64,000 bases of DNA from Hoplostethus atlanticus (Eukaryota; Chordata; Actinopteri; Trachichthyiformes; Trachichthyidae): positions 5,381,501 to 5,445,500 of the forward strand of contig JAXDDX010000012.1 of the NCBI GenBank assembly GCA_034670405.1. Direction: 5' to 3'. Numbering within the stretch: position 1 is the first letter of the stretch; the number at the start of each line of letters is the position of its first letter. Below the pieces are notes generated by a model. The model was given only the letters and a program-made list of their open reading frames with translations, was not told where the DNA came from and did no database searches. The position numbers were made by a program, and so were the translations under genes. Of the stretch, positions 13,341 to 24,490 are shown piece after piece.

Positions 13341-13594
13341 AAAAAGAGAAAATGGTGTGACCCCTTAGGCTTATGAAACCCTTTCAAAACCCATTGGATA
13401 AACTCACAAATGCATGGTCAATCTGAAAGCTTTATTCTTAGTTCCTGAACAGCAGCTCAATGTCGAAGCATATGACTGGTGATGTTTCTTAACTTTCCTC
13501 TCTGAAGTGGCATCAGTGACCGTCCCAATCTCACCTCCATGATCCCTCTGGTGAATGGAGCTCATCATTCATTGTCCTCACCTATTTATTCCTT

Positions 13595-13850
13595 TTCAGG
13601 GTCACAGGCGGCTGGAGCTTTTCTCAGCATGCATTGGGTAGAAGACAGGAAAACACCCTGGACAGGTCACCAGTCCATCATAGGATGAACACAGATGGAC
13701 TGACAATGTGGCTGACAATCACATTCACACCTATGGGCGGTTTAGAGTCTCCAAGCCCCCTGAATGTGGGAGGGACATGGGGAGAACATACAAACTCCAC
13801 ACAGAAAACGGTGGGGCCAGGAATCGAACCCGAGACCTGTGAGATGATCT
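13595..13850 (+). mobile_element. Degraded interspersed repeat, probably the tail of a non-LTR retroelement
   Basis: The phrases 'ggctggagctt', 'accctggacaggtcacca', 'cacattcacacctatggg', 'tttagagtctcc', 'catggggagaacatacaa' and 'aactccacacagaaa' occur in order. This order is the hallmark of a very common fish interspersed repeat, in which the same phrases accompany text such as 'cagtccatcgcaggg' and 'gaacccgggacct'. I recognise it from fish genomes but am not certain of its formal class or strand. The copy is diverged and internally shortened. Confidence 0.6.
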
Positions 13851-14013
13851 GTGGAGTTCATCACGGACGAAGGGAGGCAGAAGTAGAACAACATTAAAAA
13901 GAGGAAATGATTGGCCATAAGGAGCTGGAAATTGTGTAAAATAATGACAGAGGAAGAGAAAACATAAGAGGCTTAAGAAACAATTTCCCCTCTGAGCAGA
14001 GAGAGATGAACAG

Positions 14014-14122
14014 TTAAAGGGTCATTCCGGTATTTTTAAACCTGGGCCCTATTTGTACATATTAATCATTTAGACCCCAAAATAGGGTATTTAGGTTTAA
14101 AAATACCAGAATTCCCCTTTAA
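14014..14122. mobile_element. Short TTAA-bounded fold-back MITE
   Basis: A 109-bp segment begins TTAAAGGGTCATTCCGGTAT and ends in its approximate inverted complement (ATACCAGAATTCCCCTTTAA). The ends pair over about 35 bases, including the inner tttttaaacct/aggtttaaaaa stretch, around an unpaired centre. TTAA at both borders is the target duplication used by piggyBac-type elements, so a non-autonomous piggyBac-like MITE is the likely identity. It has no coding capacity. Confidence 0.65.
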
Positions 14123-16109
14123 GGGTGGTGAGGATAAAATGATGAAAGAAAAACAGGAAGAGGTCCAACAGGTGAATGTAAAAGGTCCCTGACACTGAAT
14201 TTATTAGTACGTTTACTGTTCAACGGGAGGTGAACTTGGATGAGTTACAACATCACCTTGTAAGATCGCACTGCTGGAGAGATGGCCTCAGAGCCCCCCG
14301 CACACATGCATAAAAATACACACCAAAGTGGTGGTCCTCTCGAGTAGTAAGGGTCCAAGAGCCACGTAAAAAGTTTATATGTTCATCAAACATGAAACGT
14401 GGAAGAGGTGATATATAGCCCCAGAGGCAAAGAGCGCATTAAGCATGCATTTAAAAATGAGTAAACTGTTAGCGTGATTAATCATCTTCCTATAAAGTGA
14501 CAACCCATGTGTGTAATGGGACAGCTGGGACTTCCCTCAGTGATTGCTGTTTTATTGAAAAATCTATATATACGAAGAGCAATTACACAAGTTACAGCAT
14601 AAACTGTTTGTATTGCAGTATATCAATGCTCAAGGAAAATCATGCATCAGCACGACGATTATGTTTTTTCCTTCACTTGAGAGATTGGGTATTAATTGAC
14701 TTGATATGTAGAGATATACGTATCAATTAAAAGTGTGAATTAAAAAATGTAAAATTGCATGGCAACGTTGTGAAACTGAGAAGAATAATACACCAAACAA
14801 TACTTTTCAGAGCAGTTGCAAGCCAGATGTTTTTTTTTGCACCTGAACAAAAATACAGCAAAACATGAGACCTGCTTTTCAGTATAAATTTAAAGTATTG
14901 GCATAATAGCAAAAAGCCAAACAACTGCACACCCACACAGTTCAGGATCTCATGTACCCAGAGAATCATATTACTGTAGTTTGAACCAGAGCCAGTGATT
15001 AAAAAGAGTTTGAACATGGCAGTTTTCTTTGAAAGCCATGATGGTGTTACAATACATTACTACGGCTGTTGCTAAGTAACTGGTATGGCAGCTGATCTTT
15101 TCCTCCTCTCACCATAGTGATGTTTTCGAGGGCATTGTTATTCGCCGTCAACACCTCTTCGTTTTTAAGAAGGGGGGGGGGGGGAGGGGCAACATGGCTC
15201 TCTGGGCTTTTCCTTCAGCGTACTATTAGGGCGTCCTGGTGTCTCAGCCCATTACTGCTCTTACCTTGTCCTGGCTGTTGCATCTCTCTAGTCACATGTC
15301 AATGTCTCTCCACTCCTCATTTATCATCAAAACTAATAAACTGAGAAGGCTGGTCTACCTACTCTCCTTTAAAAAAAAGTAATCATAATAATGAAAAGTC
15401 ATCTGCTATATAAGTCTGAGACATATTTCCCTTGAGGGCTGATGCATACGCTTACGTATGCATGTTTGCATGCCTGAACACACACACACACACATGCACA
15501 CACATCCAGACAACTGCTGAAGCCCAATTTTTGCCATTTGTGTGCATGCTGGTGGTGGGTCTGTGATAAATCACCACCCCTGACAGATATCTTAGTGTTT
15601 CATGCAAACTCATGAACTTCACCCTGAGAAAAGGAGGGATTGAGTGGGACATTTGTGTGCTGAGAATATTCTCTGGACAAACCTCTGGAGGCCGGCTAAA
15701 TAGGCTGAGGAGGACAGGGCTCGATGAATTGTGGGGTAACTATGATGTCTGCTTCCAAAACTAACTGAAAATTAATATCATAAAATTAATAGAAATAATA
15801 AAATAAAATAAATAAAAAGAATCATAAAGTGTTCTCACCTTCAATGAGATGATAAGTTTAGGAGACAATATACCAGAGGTGTCACAGCAGTACTAAAAAA
15901 ATATTTGAGGTGGTGGCAATGCTGCAAGTATATGAGCTGGCAAATAAAGTTTTCTGAGAAATAAAAACTTTGAGAATTTGAGATATAGTTTAAAAATGAA
16001 ATGACAAATAAATAATAAAATAATATAAATAATCAAAGAAACATTGGAAAATCAGAGAAATATTATAACCTTCACAGCCCAGCTCCTTACATCCTTTGCT
16101 GTCTTTAAT

Positions 16110-16110
<1 letters not shown>

Positions 16111-16157
<47 letters not shown>

Positions 16158-16178
16158 AAGAGAGAGATGGAGAGAGAG
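16111..16178. repeat. (GA)n tract
   Basis: An interrupted GA repeat. Confidence 0.95.
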
Positions 16179-16302
16179 TGGGAGGCTGGATCTTGGTGTG
16201 GCCCTGAGAGGGATAATTGCATGGGCCAGAGATGGTGACTATAGGACTAATGAGCCAAGCCACTAATTAACCACTGGTGTCACTGGCCTTTCTGCTGTCC
16301 CA

Positions 16303-16337
<35 letters not shown>

Positions 16338-18460
16338 AAAGGGAAGGAGAGAAAGAAAGAGCTTGCCGACATAATTTCTGCAGATATGCAGTCACATCAC
16401 CAGCTAATTTAATTTCACAATAAAAAAGACCAACCTGACGTCATTTCCCATGTGAGACTTCTTGCAGTGATAAACATTATGAAGAAATGACTAGCTGACA
16501 GTCAGTTGGTAGCGTAGCGTGGCCATATAAATTCACAGCGAGCTTAAAAAAATACAGTATTTCTGTCACAGGTCTCCGTGGCTCCCAATCCCTTATTGCC
16601 GCTTATACCCCCTCTATTTACCACGACACACTGTAACATGCCTGTAATAGACCTGCCCCCTGCTCCGCTCTCTCCCTGATCCCATCTCTCGCCCAGCTGA
16701 GCCCAGGTTAAATATCCCAGTGTTGGGTCTCACCCTTTGAGGCCTTGGGTGCAGGAGAGGGAGACAATATCTTGTGGTTCTCAGAGACCTTCACACATCA
16801 CTTCGGCTTTGCTATTTTTTCCTCCCCCCCCCCCCTTAGCCCTTAGCTCCTTATCGGGCGGTGGGGGGTGATGACACTCCACTGTAATTGCTATAGAACT
16901 GAAAATTGGAGAGCTGCCAATCTAATTGCTTCCTGCATCAGCAAGCCCATCAGTCATTGGGTGGAAAGGCTGTTGATAGTGTTGCCTGGGGTGAACTTGG
17001 TTGACCTTTGTTTGGCTATAAGGCTTGTCTATTACATTAGCTGTAAGTAAAAATAATGCTGCTAGAGTCCAAGCTGGGAGGCTATATGGAAAATCCACTA
17101 GTAAGATAAAGTCTATGCATTCCCAGCTCCTGCAGCAGATAAATGACCCTTCACATAACAAACAATACGTACCAGATTTGTATGATTGTGCTTGTATTCA
17201 AGTAGTCTGGAAGAAAACGAGGAATGAAAACAATGAGTTTTTTGCCGACACGGATGCATCACTGCTACGTTTCTGGCGTTGTGACCTTTTTAGTACAAAG
17301 ATGCACCTGGGTGAAATTCACACCGTTGTATATGCCCAAAGTGCATACCTTTAATGGACAGTTGTGAAATAACGTGTGCTGCATTTTCTCACCCAGCCTC
17401 TCGCGGTGAGGCGCTCTGAAATTTATGTTGAAAGTGTTCTTAATCTAAATTACCTGACACCAACCTTTCCACTTGAGCGATGCGGAAATTTGCCTTCTAT
17501 TACTTTTCACGAGTAACACAGCTCCATCTCATATCAATGTGCCTTGTTGCGTGTAAGCTTTGCCCCGAAACATGAGAACTTTGTGACTGCCCCCCCCCCC
17601 CCCCCCACACCCCCCCAGGTTCCTCAGGCACTGATTGATTGGAATAGATCTGCAGCACTTTCACCACTGCCTCTTCTGTGGCTGCAAAATGAATCTTGGG
17701 TGAATGATACAGAATACTAAACACACCCAAAAGGTCGGTCAATATCTAATTGCTTTGTCAACTCAGTCTTTATTCTAAGGTTAAATATTTTATGTTGTCA
17801 TTAAAAATTCACAGATAGGATCGTCTAATTTCAAATCAGTGTGTAGCATCGGGGGAAGATCTCATTAAGCATTTTTCATAATGGATGACATCTTTCCTGT
17901 CAGTAACGGGCTGCTTAACATGGGTACTCACACCTCTAGGAGAGATCACCTTGTCTAGAACGTGTGAAATGTAAAACAAAGGAAATGAGAAAAATGTTTT
18001 ATCTTATCAGAACGATAAAGGATAAGAAACTTAGCAGCTGCTGGAGTACACAGTATTTCCAGCGCTGTCTGCTTCCAGCAGGAAAGATGCCGACGTGTTT
18101 ATTTGATGAAATTTGCTTCTTAAAAAATGGTTCAATATATTCCTTATCTAGCACATAAAAAGAAACATTTGTCTCAATATCAGCAGTTTGGGGACTTCAT
18201 ATTTCTCTATTCCCAGAAATGATAAGTTCACTTTTGGAATGAGTTGCTCTCCACATTACTATGAGCTGTGAGACGTATGCAGCACACGCCATTAATGTAG
18301 TCCCAGCAGCAGAGTGCAGATAAAATACCATGCTCTGAGTCACACACTGAAGAGCAAACTTTGCCAGGCTGGATTAACACTCACAAGCTCCAGAGCAGGA
18401 AGGCAATTACTTGTGTTAACAATGATATCCACTGTAACGCCCCTTGACGACTGATTTCCC

Positions 18461-18463
<3 letters not shown>

Positions 18464-18500
<37 letters not shown>

Positions 18501-18606
18501 GGAGAGAGAGAGAAAAAGAGATAGAGAAAGAGGCTTTTTTTTCTTTCTCCCACTGTGGCTTGACTTGACAAACAAACAGCAGTAATGAGGAAGAGTAACA
18601 CAGTGA

Positions 18607-18641
<35 letters not shown>

Positions 18642-18642
18642 G
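18464..18642. repeat. Two (TG)n/(GA)n microsatellites
   Basis: TG runs at about 18464-18498 and 18605-18620 each pass into GA runs. The intervening 70 bases are unique. Confidence 0.92.
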
Positions 18643-19235
18643 GCGAGAGCGAATTTGCACCTATTCTTGAACACTATGACTTCATGTTAAATGCCGTTGC
18701 AGGGGAATCTAAAGTATGAAAAGTTATGCACCTCCTTTCAATGAAAAGCATGTATCTAGGCAAAATGAAAAACCCAAAACCATCCAGTAATTAAGGCTTA
18801 GAAAGATTTTACATTGTTCAGGCCCTTGCCCAGATAGGCTCCAAAAGGGGCTCAAAAACGTGCCCATTTGCCCTACCACCTATTAAGTCCCCTCCATGTT
18901 TATTTGTGGAATGAATATAGTTTAGCCTCAACTTTACTTTCCACAGGGCAGATGTGCATGAAAAGGTACCAGCCTTAAAACTTTCCCCAACTCTCCCCAA
19001 ACATACTTTCAGCTGAGGCCGTGCTGTTTTTTTTTTTTTTACCTCTCTCTCCCAAAACTCTGTGCACAGCGTTTGTCTCATATACTTTGATACTTCAGAG
19101 CCGCTCAGATGTTGCTGCTCTGTGACAAGGTCACCCCTACCAGCACTCACTACTTTGTTTTAGTTTGGTCTCACACTGGCAGACCCCACCCTCACACCTC
19201 TGCTTATAAACACACCCATACCTGCCTCCCTCGCA

Positions 19236-19236
<1 letters not shown>

Positions 19237-19270
<34 letters not shown>
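19237..19270. repeat. (CA)n microsatellite
   Basis: A CA run of about 17 units. Confidence 0.95.
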
Positions 19271-19272
<2 letters not shown>

Positions 19273-19432
19273 CACACACGTCATCATCCATCACCTGCAT
19301 GCACTCTGCTCTGCCCATGCCAGGTTGACTGACAGCCTATCATTGTGACTGACCTTGGCAGGTCACATTTCTGACAGTCAGTGCATACCATACAGGCCCC
19401 TTACTGATGGAGTTTGTAAGATGAGTTTGTGG

Positions 19433-19512
<80 letters not shown>
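19433..19512. repeat. (TA)n-(GT)n-(GA)n microsatellite
   Basis: A short TA run is followed by 30 GT units (19441-19500) and then GA. Confidence 0.97.
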
Positions 19513-22500
19513 AACAGAAAGTAAGAAACACGAAGAGAGGCAAACAACAGAGACAAAGACCATGAAACAGAGCCATGCAAAGAGAGGAGAAACAACAAGA
19601 GAGAGACAGAGAAAAAAGAGGTAAAAGAGAAGAGAAGAATAGAGGCTGAGACAAAAAGCGGGAAAGAGGATTGACTGCATTGGCTGGTGTGCGTTGTGAA
19701 TCTGTGCGTTGGCCGGTAAGAGTTACGGTGTACAGGAGCTGCTGGTTCAGGAGTCAGTTTCCACCGAGAAGAATGGGGCTACTGTGGTCACTGGTTGAAT
19801 GGCCAGTGTGGGGCCGCTGGCCAACAGAGCCATTAAACACTACACAGCCTCTTAATCAGCCTCTATCTCTGGGGGACGCTACACGCAACCTTGACCTGGA
19901 GCGCCATCAAAGCTCAATCACACCAACACACACACACACCGAACAAAGTGTAGCTACAGACTAGCCAGTGGACTGAGTCAAGGTGAGAGCTGAGAGCACT
20001 TTTTTTTTTTAACTGTAAAGGACGATGGTCTTTCTCTCCCTATTAAGGGGCCATAGGTCCATATACTTGGCACACTTGAATATTACTTGAGTACTTGAGT
20101 GTGATATTAATGTTTTTGAGTAAATATGGCCAGTCTGGCTATCGGGTCCCCTCAGTGAGGTGGCGAGATGATTTTAACTCTTTTTTTTTATCATCTTTGT
20201 GGTAAATGTCCTTTCCTTGTGAATCAATGGATGTATGCAGCCTCTAAGCTTCTTCCATTAATCAAGTAAAATGTGCCGCAAACAGAAAATGAAAACAATC
20301 ATTTAGTGTCAGTTCTGCAGGTTTCTACCGTTGAGAACCATCATTTTTCCTGACAGACAGGAGGTATGTTCAATACACAATATATTGAACTATATATAAA
20401 ATAGCCAGATTCCCCCAAACCTGTCCTGAAGGATAAAAATTGGTGAACAAATACCCTATATGAAACAAATGGTATCCTAAAACAATCCCTCTCCTGCTCC
20501 TGAAAACCAGAGCCCGTCTCTGTCCTCTTCAGATATTCTCTATGCTGTATTGATCTCTCCCTGCTTCTCCTGCCTGCGTTCATGTCTGAACTCGAAGATC
20601 CTTCTCCACTATCGATGTGTTGGATGTAATCATCAGATGACTAGGAGGACGATTCTTGGCTCCGGCTCTACAGTGCTATCAAGCAGCTGCTCTGGCTGCT
20701 CTTTGAAAAAAATACACTTGGAGCAATGGAGACGTTTTTTTGGAGGGCGAAGCATATCTGCAGACACAGCAAAGAAACAGAACTAACAAAAATATGTGGA
20801 ATAAGTAATCATCAGAATTTTAATTGAGGTTTGTAAGATAGAGCATCCTCACACCGATTCCCCCTTCAGGCTGAAAATAGCCTTTTTGTATCTGAGGGTG
20901 TCTGAAGCAGCAAGAAGCAAGTCTTTCCTTTCCTGGTCCCATTATTTCCTAATGATGAATCTGTGCTAATGGTTAGTCTCTCCTGTGCTGCTCTGTGGTG
21001 CTCACAATGGGCTTCTTGTTAATTGGCCTTTTGACAGTGATGCCCACCCACCGGTGGCCAACTGGGGTTTGATAAATGAGGTGCTCACTTTACTTGCACT
21101 CCCTCCATGCTTCATGTTTTGAGAGTTGAGTGAAGTGGGTGTTTGTTTTCCACTGCACTTTATGAAAGACGAAGTACGCTTTGATGCACACGGCCACTCA
21201 TAATAACTTGTTTCTGAGCGAGTGAGCGAGTCTGTATTTAAACAATCTGTAGGAAGTTATGAAATACGTGTTTCTCTTTCACTTTATTCACTTCTAGCCT
21301 TTTCTATTCTCAAATACAGGAGTCAAGTTGAATATCCGGCGCTGATGTGACAGTCGTATGTGAACAAGTGTCTCCCAATAATTGGACAAAGTAATTAAAA
21401 CAGTAGATAATCGGGCGCAAAGCCAGGGTTATTGCACGGCTGAAATATGGCAGTGACCCCCGGGGGGCCCCGTGCCGCCAAATTAACCTCGGGTCAACAT
21501 AATTTACGAGACGGGAGGCGTAGAGTCCAGCAGGCACCACTTGCATCATCATTCAACGCGCAACTCACCAGGGTTACATTATTTCATATTTTCTGCTACA
21601 ACAGAAATCACCTCCTCTGTCCTCTCTCCTGTCCTTGCTCACTGAGGAATTGTTGTTGGTGAAAAACAGAGCTGGTTTTCAAAACTTTGAGCTGGGATAG
21701 GTCATGAGTCGGAGTCAAGCAGCATGCTGACTAGTTTATGGCCTCATCTTCTCGTACCTCATATTCCCTATTCCTGTTTCCTTCCTGTTTCAATTCCTTC
21801 CGCTACACTTTATTTCCTTACCCATGCTCTTTCCCAGGCTCTTAATGGATTGATCTTAAGTGCTGTCCTGGTGCTTTGCCACTGCGTGTTGTTCTTTATT
21901 GTAGCAGAAGCCTGGCCTTAAGGCTATGTGTCCCGCGGTGGGGGCGACGGCTGATGCCCTTGATGAGATGGCCACGTTGCCGTCAGACTCATTAGCCAGC
22001 AGATGTGAAGTGTCACCGCGTATCACAGCATCAAGCACCGGTGGATACTGTTTGCCAAGGTGTGAATAATATATCAGATTTTGTTTACAGCCTCCATCTC
22101 TCCTCAGACATTATGCAGTCGGCGCCAGCCCTCCGCTATCTGGCGCTGTGTAAACTGAAGAGCCACCGAGTTGCCCGAGGACAGATAACACAGGCAGAAT
22201 ACTCCTAATGTTCTCTATCACCTTGCATTCAAGTTTGCGGTAGCCTTCCTATGCATCGTGACACCGGCCTCTGCAAGACACGCTGGGAGTCAATGGGTAG
22301 GACATGTCACAGTGAGCGATAATATCTCAAAGGACGATCCCACAACAGAGAAGGTCTATGTCCTCTGGCCTCCCTCCAAATCCTATTTGGACGGGGGAAT
22401 TTGATTAGAGTATCCCTATGTGAGGAGGCCAAATCAGATCATGTTTGTTTCTCTCAGCTTGATTGGGGATTAATTGAAATACATCTATCATATGAACAAA

Positions 22501-22973
22501 GAAAGAGGCGAGCCCCCTGGGACTGGAATGGAAATAACTGGGGTTACCAGAGAGCTTCACATCCCCCCCCCCCTCGTCTCTCACTTTCTCCCCTGCAATC
22601 TTTGGTTTGGATATCCCAGCCTTATATACTCCCATCAAGAAAACAAGAAAACATGCACATTCATACTAACTATGTTGCTGGCTTGGTTTTCTTGGTCCTC
22701 TAGTTTATATTTGACCAACTTCATTGCCTGACTGTGGTTCATGTTGTGTGCTCCACCTCAACAGGAATAATATTTACAGGAGACCTTCATCAAAATACAA
22801 AGCTGGTTTATTAAATCAGGAGCATAATCTCATACATATCGTCAAACTGTAGGCAGTTTAACAACAACAAATGAGAACAGCAGGTTGGAGAGCAGCATGG
22901 AGTTGTTTATTGCGCAGTTCCCTTCAAGTGCATAGTTCAGTCCTTCAGCATAACATGCGACAGTTAGCGAACA

Positions 22974-22975
<2 letters not shown>

Positions 22976-23008
<33 letters not shown>
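22976..23008. repeat. (CA)n microsatellite
   Basis: A CA run of about 16 units. Confidence 0.95.
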
Positions 23009-23010
<2 letters not shown>

Positions 23011-23549
23011 ATATTCAGTGAACAAAGCGAGTTAAAGCAAACTCCACTTTAGAGGTTAAATATTCACTGAAAAAAAACATTAATTCAAGGCACACACACG
23101 CTGAATGGCTCTGAACTCGCTTTGGCTCAGGTGTACAGGGGCAGCCACCAAAAGACACTACTGGAATGGAAAATAACCAACAGGAACACTACAGAACAGC
23201 AGCTGACATGTGCGAAAGGCTCTCTCAAATGAGACAATGTCAACATTAATACAATAAAATACAAAGGCATCCAAATTAAATACCATACATAAGATACAAA
23301 AAGTACAGATAGTTACAATATTTACTAAAGCTGATTTTTTGGGACTTGCAAAAGGTAAATGTCTCCAACAGTCTGGGCTCAACTAGATGGTCTGTCAGTG
23401 TGTTAGAGTACACCACCTAGTCAACACAGCACTTGATAATGGAAGTGTCAAAGGACCCCAGTCATGATAGCTGCCCTCAAACCCCCCCCACCTGGGGCTA
23501 CATTCAGCTCAATATAGTCTGTGGCATATACTTAACCCAGTGAATAGCA

Positions 23550-24019
23550 TTACAGCCCTGTGATATTCTCCTGTAGAACGTCCTGATACAATTTTGAATT
23601 CATTGATCCCTCAATGATTGCAAGCCATCCAGGCCCTGAGGCATGATGCTCCCTCCACCATGCTGCACAGTTGGGATGAGGTTTTGCTGTTGGTATGCAG
23701 CATTTTCTCCTCCAAACAGCGTTGTTCCCTTTCACCAAAAGGTTACATTTTTTGTCTCATCTGACAAGAGAACGTTGTTCCAGTAGCCAGGAGGTGACAG
23801 CCTCCACAACTCTTCTCCAGAGGTCCTCTGAAAGTTATTTTGACCAGGACAGATTCCACTTCAACAGAATTCTTGTTTTGGAGAGCAGGTTTTTTGGTTT
23901 TGCAAACCTTGTGGGGGTTTTATATGGCAGGTCACCTCTAACCCACATTCATCTCATTGATTGGATCACCTGACGTCAATTACCCCCTTTCATAGAAGTC
24001 ATTATCCTAGAGGTTCACA
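23550..24019 (-). mobile_element. Tc1/mariner transposon fragment A with broken transposase
   Basis: Read on the minus strand, about 23800-23738 encodes WNNVLLSDETKNVTFW, the W..V..SDE(T/S) block around a catalytic acidic residue of Tc1-type transposases. In a shifted frame it continues as KGNNAVWRRK and then SGPGWLAIIEGSMNSKLYQD (23738-23560), which corresponds to the GG...G.GxLxxIxGxMNxxxYxxIL block of the same family. The frame change and the loss of both flanking domains show that it is dead. On the other side (23870-24019) lies non-coding element sequence ending in 'cctagaggttcacata', a phrase found near the ends of a common fish Tc1 family. It is interrupted there by fragment B. Confidence 0.75.
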
Positions 24020-24490
24020 TACACTATATGGCCAAAAGGCAGTGGACACCTGACCATCACACCTATATGAGCTTGCTGGACATCCCATTCTAAAACCATG
24101 GGCATTAATATGGAGTTGGACCCCCCGCCACTCTTCTGGGAAGGCTTTCCACAAGCTTTTGGAGTGTGTCTGTGGGAATTTGTGCCCATTCAGCCAAAAG
24201 AGCATCTGTGAGGTCAGGCAGTGACGTTGGACGAGAAGGCTTGGCTCGCAATCGGCGTTCTAATTCCTCCCAAAAGTATTCAATGGGGTCAGGGCTCTGT
24301 GCAGGCCAATCGAGTTCCTCCACACTAAACTCGTCTAACCATGACTTTATGGACCTCAAAGCTGGAAGCGCCCATTGACTAAAATGTCTTGGTATCCTGT
24401 AGCATTAAGATTACCCTTCACTGGAACTAAGGTGCCAAGCCCAAACCATGAAAAACAGGGTGGCTGAAACACCTGAACTCAATAATTAGT
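24020..24490 (-). mobile_element. Tc1/mariner transposon fragment B, internally deleted
   Basis: The element begins after a TA (24020-24021) with a terminal repeat starting CACTATATGGCCAAAAG at 24022. On the minus strand, 24359-24105 encodes the C-terminal part of the transposase: LDWPAQSPDPIEYFWEELER, then RPTSLPDLTDALLAEWAQIP, then LVESLPRRV. This is the WPxQSPDLNPIExxW catalytic block and downstream helix, with the usual LN lost (a two-codon deletion). Around 24460 the sequence jumps from mid-element text to subterminal text ('gaaacacctgaactcaataatta'), and the distal terminal repeat is missing. It is therefore a non-autonomous, one-ended relic. Confidence 0.82.

Larger units (their letters stand above)
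10681..13590. other. Intergenic, no gene seen
   Basis: This is the start of the MTRR-SEMA5A intergenic region. It contains A-runs, a (CA)n at 12369-12402 and a (CT)n-(TA)n at 13264-13340. Open frames are short and lack splice-site or family support. Confidence 0.6.
14123..23548. other. Intergenic, no gene seen
   Basis: This 9.4-kb stretch has many simple repeats: GA at 16111-16178, GT at 16305-16335, GT/GA at 18464-18530 and 18605-18642, CA at 19237-19270, GT/GA at 19441-19512 and CA at 22976-23008. Homopolymer runs include poly(G) near 15171-15183 and poly(C) near 17589-17607. Some parts (16600-17060 and 21400-22400) are of higher complexity and could hold conserved non-coding elements, but nothing in them reads as an exon. 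Confidence 0.55.

Noticed and set aside
19340-19680. Open frames with long Thr-His or Val-Cys runs
   Set aside because: Products of (GT)n/(CA)n repeats, as are similar frames at 18340-18674, 52288-52678, 53652-54014, 56585-57105 and 62434-63024.
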